Assembly (NCBI GenBank): GCA_028622995.1
Contig: JAJQJQ010000006.1
Location: 7,440,001-7,504,000, forward strand
Source of the DNA: Panagrolaimus kolymaensis
Taxonomy: Eukaryota > Nematoda > Chromadorea > Rhabditida > Panagrolaimidae
Direction of reading: 5' to 3'
DNA: 64,000 bases
A program made the translations under genes and the position numbers. A model generated the notes under the pieces. The model was not told the origin of the DNA. It searched no databases and was given only the letters and a program-made list of their open reading frames with translations. Shown here one piece after another: positions 11,643-23,060 of this stretch (within the stretch, counting starts at the first letter, position 1; each line of letters opens with the position of its first letter).

Positions 11643-12623
11643 ATGTTTTTGATATTGTTCATCAATTTTATTTTATACTTTATTATTATTTCATCGTCGA
11701 TTATATTTTGTAAAAAGAAAAAGAAGCATAATAAGGTTCGTTTATTTTATTGTACTTGATTTTTTCTTTAATAAAAATACACATATGTTTTAGGCTAATG
11801 GTAATAAAACACACTCTGATAATGATCCTCCATCGAAAAAATGCAATACTAAAGGTGGTTTATTGGCTGATGATCCTGACTTGAAATCATTTGAAAGAAA
11901 ACAAGCTCAAGAACAAAAGAATGCTACTTTTGAAGTACCATCACACGTTTCAAAATCAAAGAAGCCATCGCTTGAAGGAACTGATTTGAAGTCGTTTGAT
12001 GATAATGGTGGACCAAGAAAGAAGAAAAGTTTAATACCTCCTGAAATGCCTGGACCACCAGCTGCGAGTGCTTATGCTAATCCTCCTAAAACTGGTGAAG
12101 ATCGAGGTGTAAGTTTTTGGCTTTATAAAACTTTTTGTTGCTTTAGAAACATTACTTTTATTCAATGTTTTAGATATCAATGTTAGCCATGGAAAAAATT
12201 GATAAAGACAAACTTCCAGTCAAAGCCGCACCAAAGCAACCAGAAGTCATTGCTCAAGATTCGACACAAGTTGAAGAAGGTTCAAAGAAAAATGAAAAAT
12301 CAATGACGACGAAATCTCATAATGTTCAACCAAGTCGCAGCAAAAGGAGTGATTCAGTTATTAGAGGAGGTGGTGAAACTCAAGGAAAGAAGAAAAAGAA
12401 CTTGGAAAATATGTTGGATGCAATGATGGATAAAACTCAATCAATTGATAAAATTAATAATAATGAAGATGGAAAAACTCAAGCTATGGATGGTGGTGCT
12501 GCATCTAAAACTAAACTTGGTGATTGCAAAACTCAATTGCCAACAAAAGCGATGGATCTTTCTTCACAGAAACTTGCAACAAAGAAAATGGATGAGAAAA
12601 AAGAAAAAACAAAAAAGCATTGA
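11643..12623 (+). CDS. Membrane-anchored lysine-rich low-complexity protein
   Basis: Exons 11643-11735, 11794-12108 and 12174-12623 give 285 residues. The first exon is a single hydrophobic segment (FLILFINFILYFIIISSSIIF) followed by CKKKKKH, the pattern of a signal anchor with a cytoplasmic basic stop-transfer and a possible palmitoylated Cys. The rest is polar, rich in Lys, Asp, Ser and Thr, with a repeated DLKSF motif (twice in exon 2) and weak repeats of the form K-T-Q-(x)-M-D in exon 3. No enzymatic or binding domain is recognisable. Similar nematode-specific proteins with one N-terminal helix and a disordered tail are common and mostly uncharacterised. Exon phases and a clear AATAAA after the stop support a real gene. 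Confidence 0.72.
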
Positions 12624-12720
12624 AATTTTTTTGTATTTGTAAAACCTTTTTTGTAAAATAAATATTTTTCGCTTTTGTTATGTTCTTCTCTTTATAATTA
12701 CAAATCATTAAATAACAACA

Positions 12721-15312
12721 TTAAAAGAAACTAGGGCTTCTAGAATTAGGAAAATCTTGATATTGTTTGCAAAGTCTTTCTATTTCTCTCATAAATCTTT
12801 GTGGACCTGAATTTGTTTCAACTTTCTTTTTGCAAAGTAAATCCAACCATGAAAATAGGAAGAAAAAAGATGGAGGAAACTCAATTCGGAATACACTATG
12901 AATACGATAATAAAATTCCAAGGCTTCAATGAGTGAACCTTCAATCTGAAAGTTTTATTTTTGTCAAAGATTTTAAACTTGTGTTCTTATCAATCATAGC
13001 GCTTACTCTCATAGAATAGCCATTAATATAAACAAAAATAATTTTTTGACCATTGGATGTTTCAATTCTTCCAATAAAATTATGTACGTCTTGATTTTCA
13101 TTTTTTATTTGATTAACACCACTTTGAAAATCTAATGCAGCCTAAAATTAATCACAAACAAATTTTAATTTTATCTCAAAAAATCAAAGCTTACAATTTC
13201 ATAATAAAATTGTTTAGCAATTTTCTTTGAATTATTCAAAAAATGATGAAAAAGTGATGGAAATGAAAGGAAAATATTTGCAAAAGAATCATCTAAAAAA
13301 CTTTTGAGGTTAACGGAAGCTTTTTTTAATCAAAAAATTCGCGACTAACTTTGATTTAAATCTGATGGCAAAGTTGTAACATTATAAGTATGAAGTAAAT
13401 ATTTTAATGCAGGAAAAATTCGTTGCATTTCATCAACGACTGAAATATTTCCCCATTTTTTATTTAAACAAAGTTCTTCATAGTCGATATCAATCTAAAA
13501 AGTTTTTTTTGAACCAATAAAATCACTCAAAAAACTTTTTACTAGTTGTTTAGGAAACATTTGAATTACTGGAAATGTTTTAATCACCGCATCCATGTCA
13601 ACTCCAGGAGTATTGGCAATCCAATCAAGCCTCAATGAAGCACTTCGACGAAAAAGTTCTTTAATTTTTTCTAAATCTGTTATCAATGTTTGTGCTTCCT
13701 GTGCCAATGATTCAATGGTTTCATCTGATGGCAGTTTACGTTTTCTACTAACTAATGACGGTGCTGTTTTCATCATAATAATTGAATTATTAATAATAGC
13801 GTTTGAGGCAACAACCTGGTCATTATCTTTATTTCGATACCGAGTAGATCGAATCCATGCATGCAAAGTTTTTTTCATTTCAGCTTGAGTTATTTCATTG
13901 TTTGGTCCTTCTTTACCTATGATTGTTAAAAACCCATTTACGAGAGGTTCCATTTCTTTTGGGCGATAGTCCAGGCTAAAAATAGAGATTGAATAATCAA
14001 GGAAATACTGTAAAGACAGACAAGAAAAGTCCTAAGATTTCATTTAGACGTGAGATCCAAGCTTGTTTTTTTTCATGCTATAAATAAGTTTGAATATCTC
14101 TCACCTTGGTTTGGTAGCTCTCAAAATATTTCTTAAATATCCATAACTTTCTTTGTTTGCAATGTTGATTAAATCTTTAGAAATATTTGGATTTGTATCA
14201 TTTGAAAGCACATAAAGAATTAGTCTACCAAGTGGAGAATCAAATTGGGCATACACATCTATCTTAAACATCGACAATAGGTTTTAGAATAAAAGAAGTA
14301 ATAAAACGTACATCACAAAAAGTTACTAAAATTTTAGGTGTATGAGTATCATAAAATTCTTGACATTCATTTAACATTTCATTTGAAAGGGATTTTAATC
14401 CTTCTTTGACACTTTTCGAAGGATCAAGAGCAATTTCATTATTTCCTCCACCAAAAGATTTATTATTAAAAAGCTTTGAAAATGTTATGGGATCAAATGA
14501 AATTTCATTTGTTGTGGCTGTGATGGCGGCGTTGTTTGGAGTGGAGGAAGAGGATGTTGAAGGTAAAGGATCCAATGAAAATTCTGAAATTGGTTCCATC
14601 CCTGGTATAGAAGAAATTGGAGATTCTTGTTTGATGCTTGTTGGGGTTTCATGGTATTCAGAATTATCAGTGAATGAAAGTAAAATATCGTCACGGAGCT
14701 TTGAAATTTTGTCTGAATAATTTTGAGAGGAGCATGCTTTTACGACATCACGCAAAAGCTGAATGGTCAGAGAAGTTGAATCAATGAGAGATTTAGAAAT
14801 TTCAGTGGAAACGTGGTCAGAAATGTAAATGTTATTTTTGTAATCCTAAAAAATAAAAGAAAATAAATAAATGTGATTTCTGCAAAAATTAGGCATACTT
14901 GGATAATTTCTTGCAGTTTTTCAATAATTTTTTCTTTCGCAACTTTCAAAGCTTCGTCAACTTTCTTTTCCGAATTAATCAAGTTTGAAGATATATCATT
15001 TCTAATACCACCCATAAATGAATTATTTGTTGAAACATTAACACTTCGAATAGTCGCCATTGAATTGCTTCCAGATGTCGCTGCAGTAAGTTTAGGAATA
15101 AATGATACAACATTTCGTGGTTGTGAAACTTGATGATATGCAATTAAATGATATAATAATCCTTCAACATTTGGATATTCTGAATCACAAAAGCCACAAT
15201 TCAATTGTCCAAGTTGAATATTTTCATGTTTACGTTCATGTTGGCGATAATGTTCCGCATATGAAGCTAATTCCAATGCAATACATGAACCACAAATTAA
15301 ACATTGTTGCAT
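12721..15312 (-). CDS. Nuclear-type protein with two N-terminal C2H2-like zinc fingers, function unknown
   Basis: Eight exons (15312-14899, 14845-14312, 14262-14105, 13975-13543, 13494-13350, 13292-13195, 13141-13007, 12945-12721) join in phase to 713 residues. Residues 1-60 hold two degenerate C2H2 fingers (CLICGSC..H..H, then CGFCDSEY...HLIAYH). A Ser/Thr/Gly-rich stretch and a possible coiled coil (EKKVDEALKVAKEKIIEKL) follow. The middle and C-terminal parts are helical-looking and contain R-K-R-K, a plausible nuclear localisation signal. I recognise no family beyond the fingers. The intron before exon 3 ends in TTTAAG rather than CAG/TAG. No AG acceptor lies close before the ATG, so the start may be cis-transcribed or the 5' end incomplete. 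Confidence 0.72.
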
Positions 15313-18300
15313 TTTATAAATAAACAAAAAATATTAAAGCAAAGGGTTGCGTTTCAGCGAACGACGACACAATTTTCTTACACTTTTCACAGAAAAATGA
15401 TACCACTTTTTTGTTTTTGGTGGTTGCAACGAACACATTTAGTGTCTCCTTTTCACCATAAAAGAATGCAAATGTGTCCGCAACCGATGTGTGTCGTTCT
15501 TTTTCTATTGCACACATTACTTTGTATGTGTGACGTCCATATGTGTGTGTATGTGACAATCTGTCACGCTTAGTCATTATTATTTTTATTTTGTTGAGAA
15601 AAGCGAACATGTGAAAGAGATGCACATTTTTAGGTCTTTTTTATTATATATCCAAAGCTTTGTGTTTACAAAAAGTCTAATAAATTGATTTATATGTTAA
15701 TTATGAGAGAAAATCAAAAAACCTATTTATTTCATATTGTTGCAGAAAATATTTATTATTTACGAAGCCTTTATTGACCGTGCATTTAGTAATCGCCATG
15801 GAACATTTTTTTCTAAAACACAAAAATTTCGCTATCGTAATTTTTGTCTTTGTCCCTCCACCATCGAATGATAAGAGCAATGAGACAATCTCGAAAGACA
15901 AAAATAAAAATGCACATATGTCAACAACTTTTTTTAGCTTGAAAGTTTTTGTATTTAGTTTTTCTTGTTTTGGTGTTCTTCAAAAAACTCGAGGGAGTCC
16001 TTTAAAAAATTGTGGTGACTTTGACGCCAACAAAAAAATGTCATCGCCTCGTTTTCGCTTTTAGGCCATTTACTTTTTTTATTTCACCATGTTTTAAAAC
16101 AAAACTTTCCCGTGGGAATAACTAAAAAAAATAGTGAAGAAAATCTAAAAAATATGTCCAAGTTATATTTTTTCATGGAATTTGCTCGCATGGGACATGT
16201 CAAAGCTGCTTTCACTTCTTTGAACGACGACAACATGGCTTCGAAAATTCCAACTTGGAGAGCGAAGGATGCCGTTCGAAGTGATTTGTCAAAGGCTTCG
16301 TCGCCGTCGCCGGAGATGCTGTATTAGAAAAAAAAAGAAGCGATGACACAATGGTTAGAAAAAGCAATTCAGAAGTTTTTGTTTTTTAGTTCGAAAAATC
16401 AGTCAAATAAAAAAAAAAGAGGAGCTCCCAATGGAAAAGTAAAAAAATAAAAGAAAGGCGACGATGAGCAGCGAGAACCAAAGATATCGAAAGTATCAAG
16501 CCAGCAAAAATGTGATTATGTAATAACTAATAAAAAGAATTCATTGCTCTTTTTTGTATTTTGTAGAAATAAGATCAATAAAAATGACTAAATCCAATCA
16601 CTTTAATAACTACGATAACTGCAAAATCAACTGATTTTTAGATTAAAGTTAAAATATTTTCAACTATGGAAAAGCTAAAACCAAGAAACGCTATCGTTTC
16701 ATTGATTCATTGATTTGATAAACATACAAAACCAAAGTAATAGTGTCTCACGTCAGCGCCGTTACTGCTTTACCTTTTTTTTCTTTCGTTGTCTGGTTTG
16801 CCAGACTTTTAACTTTTTTAACGTAAATTTCTACAGATTTTTAAACGGTTAGCTTGAGCTTCTAAGATTCATTTTTTTTATTCTGTCTTCACGAATATAT
16901 TCATTAAAGGGAGTGTATCAGCAAACGAGAAAACTTCCTTACGACGAGCCCCGCTCATAATTTTTTTCCTAGCGCGAAAATCGTCTTTTTTACGTGCAAA
17001 GTTGTTTCAGAAATTTCTAGAAGAAAAAACGAGCGGGGCTCGCTGTAAGGATGTTTTCTCGTTTGCTGAGACACTCCCTTTAAGATCTGAATATTAAGAA
17101 TTAGTAAGATCAGAAAAAAATACCGACTGCATGTCGAGATACATAGTTGTAAAGTTTTTTTTAATACAAAATTTGAGATTTTTTCAAATGAAAAACTATG
17201 CTTTTTCGCTGCGCGTTTCAAAAAAACAAAAGAAACTCTTTCCAGCGAGACAACGAAAGAAAAAAAAGGCAAAGCAGTATTTTCTATTGCTTGATGCAGA
17301 CGTGGTCTGTATCATTCAAATGTCTTTTCTAAGTTAGCTATTTTTTCCAATTGCGGCTTCTTTGTATTTATTTTTTTTATAATTTTTTCGAGGAAAATAT
17401 TAAGAGTGTTAAATTTTTCAGTTTAATTTTTACCGTAGTTCTTTTTCAGAGCTTTCAAAAATACTAATCGATCAAACACTTGACATTTAAAATTCCATGT
17501 TTCACATAACAAAAAATAATAAATTTATCATTTTGGTTTTGCCATAATTTTTTCCAACCTACTACCGTATCTTTTCCTCCCATTAACTTTAAAATTTTCT
17601 TTTCTTCAAGTGATATCTGTCATTTATATTATTTGTGACTGACTTGTGGCACTTCTTCAGATATTTGTTTATTTCTTTTTCCGTAATAATAATTGCATCC
17701 CTTCCGAAAAAAGAAAAAAAACAGTAGTTGTTTTTTTAGGTTGCGTGACTAATGGCTTTATTCTTCGCTTTTCCTTCGTCCGCCTTCATCAAAAACAATC
17801 TCGCCTGCCTTTTTTTATTTTTTTTACCCAAGTAAAAAAGCTTATGTGGTTTTAAAAATTTCTTAAATTTTGTATTGCCAAATTGCGTTTTTGCCTTTGA
17901 GAAAAAATAAAGGACATTAAAAAAACAGCTTTTGAATTGTCACAAAAACTAGGGAAAGGTGTGAAGGTAGCAATTATTAAAAAACACATTAGAAACCGCG
18001 GCAACAGCATTTGTTTTTTTTTATATTTTAGTTACTAAAAATGAGAGGAGGTGTGACAGTAAATAAAAGGCAAAAATATTTCGGCTGACATGAAATAATT
18101 GGAAATGACACCGCCAAAAGACATTTTTACAGGTTTACAAAAATCACAAAAGAAAATGAAATCGTGCATTCGATAAAAAACGTATAAAGCCAGGTCTATG
18201 TGTTCATGAAAGATTTTGCGATGAGTAAATTTTTTTAAACAAAAAATAACAAAACTCAGTGAAAAAAACATATTTAGTAAATCCCTTAAAAAATATGTTT

Positions 18301-20044
18301 GCTATTCACACAATTGTTCATGAATTTTTTTCCTTCAGTAAAGCTTTAAAAATAATTGATCCTCAGGGATGAGATATTTATTTCGATGTGGTGCGCGAAA
18401 AAGTCAATTTCAAGAAATTTGCATAATTATTATGACAGTCGATTCTCATCTTTCTTCCTCCTTCGAAAACAAGAAAATAAGCTAAATCGTTGATTGACTT
18501 TCTTCAAAATAAATATTCCACAGACAAAAAAAAATAAAAGATTGCATCACGGCAGAGATTGTTGCTTCTTCTCAATTTTTTTTATTGACATATTTTGAAA
18601 GATAATTAAAGTCCAAAAAATAAATGACTTCGATAGCTATAGTTTGACGGAAGAAGAGGATGCAGGCAGGCACCATTGGTTTGTTGCTTCTCATCAATTT
18701 TTGACACATTTTTTGTTTTGTTTGTTGCGCGAAAGGAAAAAAACCGTTTTTGAGAAGATAGACATTTTTTTCTTCGTTTCTTTTTTGGATTTGAAGGAAT
18801 ACCGCCGCCAAGGACATTTGTCATTTTGATATAAAAATTCCTAATTGTGACTACGCTTCTTATTTTTTTAAAAAGAAAATGGAAGAAACTGCTTCTGCAG
18901 GAATTTGAAGCATTAACTAACAACAGTGAAACCTAAAAATAGAAGAAACATAGAGAAAAATCCAAAAAATGTCGAAGGACAGTTTGATAGCAAAGCTACA
19001 GTAACATTGATTAAGTAACTCAAAAGTTCAAAGATATCTGGATTCTCAAAAATTAGATCAATCAATGCCGTTAAATGAATGACATTCTTCATATATTCAT
19101 CGAAGTTACTGTATCGCTTTCTCAGAATAAAAAGTATTCACAATCTTTAGTTTTAATTTAATCCAAAAAACCAAGGAATTTATTTCTTCATCAAAGATGA
19201 AAGTTAACTCAAGTTCATTGCTTTTATTTATAAAAACTCCATTATTTTAGCAGAAGATATATCTTCTTTTGCTTTTTTTCTTCATTTCCCATCAAGCTGC
19301 TGCCTTTTTTTCCTGGTCCATCAAGAGTTGTTTTTTTCTTTATTTCAGACTTGACGACTTCATTTTTTCTTTTCTTTCATTGGCACCTCCATCCACTTTT
19401 CCCATTTTATAAAGCCACAATTCATTCAGAATCCCATTTATGGGTCACTTTTGCGTCCTCTCTCGTCCAATGATCATCTCTTTTTTTTCTTACTCTTTGG
19501 CATTTTTGTGCTTACTTTTTTATATATTGTTTTTTATTTTCATCGCCTTCGTCGTCATGAAGAGTCCATTTTTCCAATCAACGCATTGTTTTTTTCTTCT
19601 GAAGGCAACAAAAAAAAATAGATGGGAGAATTAATGGTCGAACACAACTCTTTTGTCGCCAGAAAAAAAAAGCAGCTAGCGGCAGCAGCAACCAAGAAGA
19701 TGGAGATTGGAGACTGTCGTTGTCGTTTCCATTTCACACTTCTTCTTTTTTTTTTCTTCGATGCCATTGTCGTTGTCGTTTTTTTTAGGGAATATGCCAT
19801 TGTCACTTATGTTGTTGCTTGCTTTTCCTCCTTCGGTTTTTTTTGGAAGAAATCTCGAGGCGGAGCAAAAGCTTTTCATTGGATCCTAACCAAAAAAGAA
19901 GAAGTAAAAACAAAAGAAATATGACATGTCAAAAGTCACAGAAGTCGCCTAGCTTTACAGCTACCACCACCAATTTTGTTTGGAGCCCTAAAAAAGCAAT
20001 CTGTAAATATTTTCATCTTTAAGAATTTTGGTTATTCCAAGAAA
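15313..20044. other. Gene-poor AT-rich region
   Basis: About 4.7 kb with no strongly supported gene. It contains the palindromic TTAA element at 16904-17083 and one short frame of better composition (about 16156-16327). Otherwise it is poly-T/poly-A rich, with hydrophobic or lysine-rich spurious frames. The right end must contain the promoter of the basonuclin-type gene. Confidence 0.45.
16904..17083. mobile_element. Palindromic MITE with TTAA ends (piggyBac-type target)
   Basis: Two arms of about 50 bases are inverted copies: the left starts TTAA-AGGGAGTGTATCAGCA, the right ends TGAGACACTCCCT-TTAA. The arms differ by only a few substitutions and surround a unique core of roughly 75 bases. 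TTAA at both outer edges is the target duplication made by piggyBac-superfamily transposases. The element is too short to code, so it would be mobilised in trans. The arms run through AACGAGAAAAC and end in a GC-rich GAGCCCCGCTC. Inversion and TTAA are seen directly; the superfamily is inferred from the TTAA. Confidence 0.82.
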
Positions 20045-21822
20045 ATGAGTCGATTTTCTGCTGAATTTTTAGCTAAATCCGATGATCCTTCTACTGTAAT
20101 TAAATTCTTTCATCAAGATTCAATGCCTCAAAATAATTTATTTAAATTATTGTCAGAAAATTTTAATAATAAAAATTTAAATTCAACTAATAAACGTTAT
20201 TCTAATTCTTCCACCTCGATTGATTCTTCTTCGCCTTCCACCAAAGAAAAAAAAGAACTGAAAATCAAACAAGTAAGTCAAAGTTATCAAATTTTTTCTA
20301 AGTGATGGGGTTTCAATGTTGCAAAAAATAGTTTAATATTAGTGGCGATGGAATACTGTATCTTGAAAATTAACCTAAAAGTTAAAAATTAAGATATTGT
20401 TTAGAAATGAGCGTTTTCCAAGCAATTTTAGCTTCAAATTTATTACTTTCACAAATATTAATAGTTACATTACTAAATAATAATACAATAAGAAAAGGTT
20501 TATTAAGGTTAAAATAAAACTCTAACAATGAAAAAGCTTATTACAAATGAGATAATAGTCCAGTATCAGGAGCAGATTGCATAATAATTTTTTGAACAGC
20601 TTTGAATTTGGGATGATCTGATCCACCAACGAGTCCAAGAATGATTGATTCACTTGTAGTAACATAAGCACCAGCTTGTTGTAAAGTTTTGAGAGCCACA
20701 ATTCGATCCGTCATTGAACGAGATGATACAGCATCAGCAACAACATGAACAGTATAACCACGATTGAGAAGATCCAAAGTAGTTTGATAAACACAAACAT
20801 GTGCTTCGATTCCACATATAATAATTTCTTGGATGTTTCGTTTTTCAAGATCAGAGAGAATATCAGATGCACACATTGAGAAGCAAGTTTTTTCATAAAT
20901 TGGAACATTGATTTCTTTGAGACCAAGTTCAGGAACTAGATGACCCAAACCCTTGGGATATTGTTCGGTTGCAATGATGGGAACTTCAACGATATGAGCA
21001 GCATCAATGAGGCGACGAGAAATGGTTATAATTTCAGGAAAATATTTAATGTTGTTTCGAAATTTTTCTTGAAGATCACATACAAATAATGCAGCTTGTT
21101 TTGAGTTGACACGTTTGAGAAGACGAGATGCCATGATTCTTGTTAGAGTTTTGAAGCCTAAAAATGAAAATTGTATAATTAAATAAACACGAGAACAGCA
21201 TAATACAAATAAATGATTACGGTATTATCTAACAAAATTAATCACTCAAATTTTTAGGCTCAAAAAGCAAACAAAAGACGCGTTTCATGTCCTGAATGTC
21301 ACAAAAGCTTTTGTGATAAAGGAGCTCTCAAAATTCATACGAGTGCTGTTCATCTCAAAGAAATGCATAAATGCACGATTCAAGGTTGTGAAATGATGTT
21401 TTCATCTCGACGAAGTCGCAATCGACATTCAGCTAATCCCAATCCTAAACTTCATACTGGTGGTCCCATTCATTCTCGAATAAATCTCTTTCGATTCTCC
21501 CAACTTTCAACAAAACCAACAGCCGCGGATTTTTTGGAAGTTCAACATTCATTCTTTGGACGTCCACAGCTTTCAATTCCAAGACCCTATCCATTGAAAA
21601 TTCCATCAAATCTTGGAATGGGAATACTTGGAAATCCTTTGCTTCCATTACAAATGGTTAATCCAGCTCCAAATCTTCAAGATATTTTTAATTTTTTACA
21701 AGTAAGATACTATAAATTTTGAAATCTCCGAATAACGAATGCAATTTTAGAGTCGAATCAATGCAAATTCAATACAATTACAACCTCCCAAATTATCCAT
21801 AGCGACATCTGCGACTAACTAA
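20045..21822 (+). CDS. Basonuclin/Disco-type C2H2 zinc-finger protein
   Basis: Exons 20045-20272, 21258-21701 and 21751-21822 give 247 residues. Exon 2 encodes a paired finger: [22 protein letters not shown], then [28 protein letters not shown]. The GALKIH..AVHLK..HKCTI.GC...[16 protein letters not shown] run is diagnostic of the basonuclin (BNC1/2) and Drosophila Disco family, nuclear DNA-binding factors acting in epithelial and neural development. Vertebrate and fly members are much longer; this compact form has one finger pair with Ser/Asn-rich and Pro-rich flanks. The first intron is about 985 bases, long for this genome, and contains an entire antisense gene (isochorismatase). Orthology to a particular C. 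elegans gene is not claimed. Confidence 0.88.
20541..21134 (-). CDS. Isochorismatase-domain hydrolase (ISOC1/2-like)
   Basis: A single-exon 197-residue protein. It matches the cysteine-hydrolase fold: catalytic Asp in [12 protein letters not shown] near residue 20, [11 protein letters not shown] near residue 55 containing the conserved Lys, and the nucleophile Cys in [17 protein letters not shown] near residue 113, ending in DAVSSRS..DR..AL. Length and layout fit eukaryotic ISOC2/ISOC1 proteins, whose natural substrate is unsettled and which occur in mitochondria, peroxisomes or cytosol. It lies entirely inside the first intron of the basonuclin-type gene, in the opposite orientation. An ATTTTTAG about 26 bases before the ATG looks like a trans-splice acceptor, so it should have its own promoter. 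Family assignment is firm. Confidence 0.94.
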   Translation of the reverse strand: MASRLLKRVNSKQAALFVCDLQEKFRNNIKYFPEIITISRRLIDAAHIVEVPIIATEQYPKGLGHLVPELGLKEINVPIYEKTCFSMCASDILSDLEKRNIQEIIICGIEAHVCVYQTTLDLLNRGYTVHVVADAVSSRSMTDRIVALKTLQQAGAYVTTSESIILGLVGGSDHPKFKAVQKIIMQSAPDTGLLSHL

Positions 21823-22120
21823 ACAATAAAAAATGTGCAATACTTTATTTGATTTCACCAATAATTTAATAAGCAATAAACCTGACGCTTTGAAACTATA
21901 ACAAACCTCAAACATGACTGCTATAGGCAAATTTACAAATGATGATACCTTACAAAAAAATTACTGCTAAATACTAGTTCTTTCTCTAAACCCTCAAAAA
22001 CCTATAAAGCAAACTTTTCTCGAACAAAAGATTGCAGAAAAATAATTGAAAAGCTTTCAAAATTGGAAAAAAACAATTTACTTCTATCAATAAATAAATA
22101 GAAAACGTAAAAAACATAAA

Positions 22121-22185
22121 ACAAAACAAGAAAAACATAGCAAGTAAAACAAAACAAGAAAAACATAGCAAGTAAAACAAAAATA
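22121..22185. repeat. Short tandem repeat, two units
   Basis: Two adjacent near-identical copies of a unit of about 36 bases containing CAAGAAAAACATAGCAAGTA, downstream of the homeobox gene. No coding or structural role is apparent. Confidence 0.7.
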
Positions 22186-22207
22186 TTAAAGAAAAACATA
22201 AATAATA

Positions 22208-22324
22208 TTAAAATATTAGGTTAATAAGGACCATCCAAGAACAAAAGTACAACCATCGAGAATAAGTAACATTGCCATTAGCCCTGTCTCTTTGAAAAGA
22301 TGAAGGTTGATTGATGAACCAAGT
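22208..22324 (-). other. Duplicated, diverged copy of the homeobox terminal exon
   Basis: Reads from a TTTTTCAG acceptor as TWFINQPSSFQRDRANGNV... to a stop, parallel to the functional last exon at 22469-22401 (TWFNNRRSRFRKGIANGNV). The preceding intron and the tail of the upstream homeobox exon are duplicated too, with a GTAAG donor regenerated. The copy keeps W48, F49 and N51 of the recognition helix but changes Arg52/Arg53 to Gln/Pro and extends into a hydrophobic tail. It could be an alternative last exon in the same splice phase, or a decaying duplicate. Confidence 0.7.
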
Positions 22325-22400
22325 CTGAAAAGGTATAAATGCATTGATGGTAAAGGATCTTGATAAAAAAAACTTACCATACTTTGTTTGATGGAGGCCT

Positions 22401-23060
22401 TCAAGGATGAGTAACGTTGCCATTAGCGATACCCTTTCGAAAACGTGAACGTCGATTGTTGAACCAAGTCTAAAAAGGTATAAAGGTATTAATGATAAAG
22501 GATCTCATAAAAGTAAAACATACAGTGATTTGTTTGACAGATAATCCAGTATTTTCAGAAAGTACTTGTTTGATCGTAACATCAGGCAATGGATAAAGTT
22601 TAAAATAATCTTTGAGGACTTCGGATTGTTCTTTTGTAAAAGTGCCACGATTCTTGTTGATTGTTTTGCTTTCTGAAGACATTGACTTCTTTAGAGGAGA
22701 CATGGACAAGATGGATTGAACGCTGAATTTGAGAGGAGATTTCTTCTTCGATGATTTCTTTCGTTCATATGGTTTAGATCGCTGAAAAGAAGGAAGGATT
22801 ATACAAAATGATAATGAAAAGTAAAAGAAATAACTTACAACTTTAGGAAGAATTGAATGAGTTTTCTTATAAGTTTGAATAATCTTTGATACGACTCCAT
22901 GGCTTATTTGCAATTCTCTTCCAATTTCGGTCACACGAGCTCCTTCATTATATCGACGAATAATTTCTTCACGCTTCTCAATATCCAGCGGCTTCCCATT
23001 CAAATACGTTCCACCATTTTTATTCGTTTTGAGTTGAAGAAGTTGGTCATTCAAATCCAT
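22401..23060 (-). CDS. PAI-paired-domain plus homeodomain transcription factor
   Basis: Exons 23060-22839, 22781-22524 and 22469-22401 give 182 residues. Residues ~15-74 are the N-terminal (PAI) half of a paired domain (GGTYLNGKPLDIEKREEII..., then ISHGVVSKI...HSILPK). No RED half follows; a basic linker leads straight to a homeodomain (~residues 112-175) with the third helix TWFNNRRSRFRK. PAI-only proteins are known in nematodes (npax group), and Pax proteins join paired and homeodomains; this one combines a PAI half-domain with a divergent homeodomain. It should bind DNA in the nucleus. A CGAATCAG directly before the ATG is a likely trans-splice acceptor. The last exon has a diverged tandem copy downstream. 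Confidence 0.85.
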
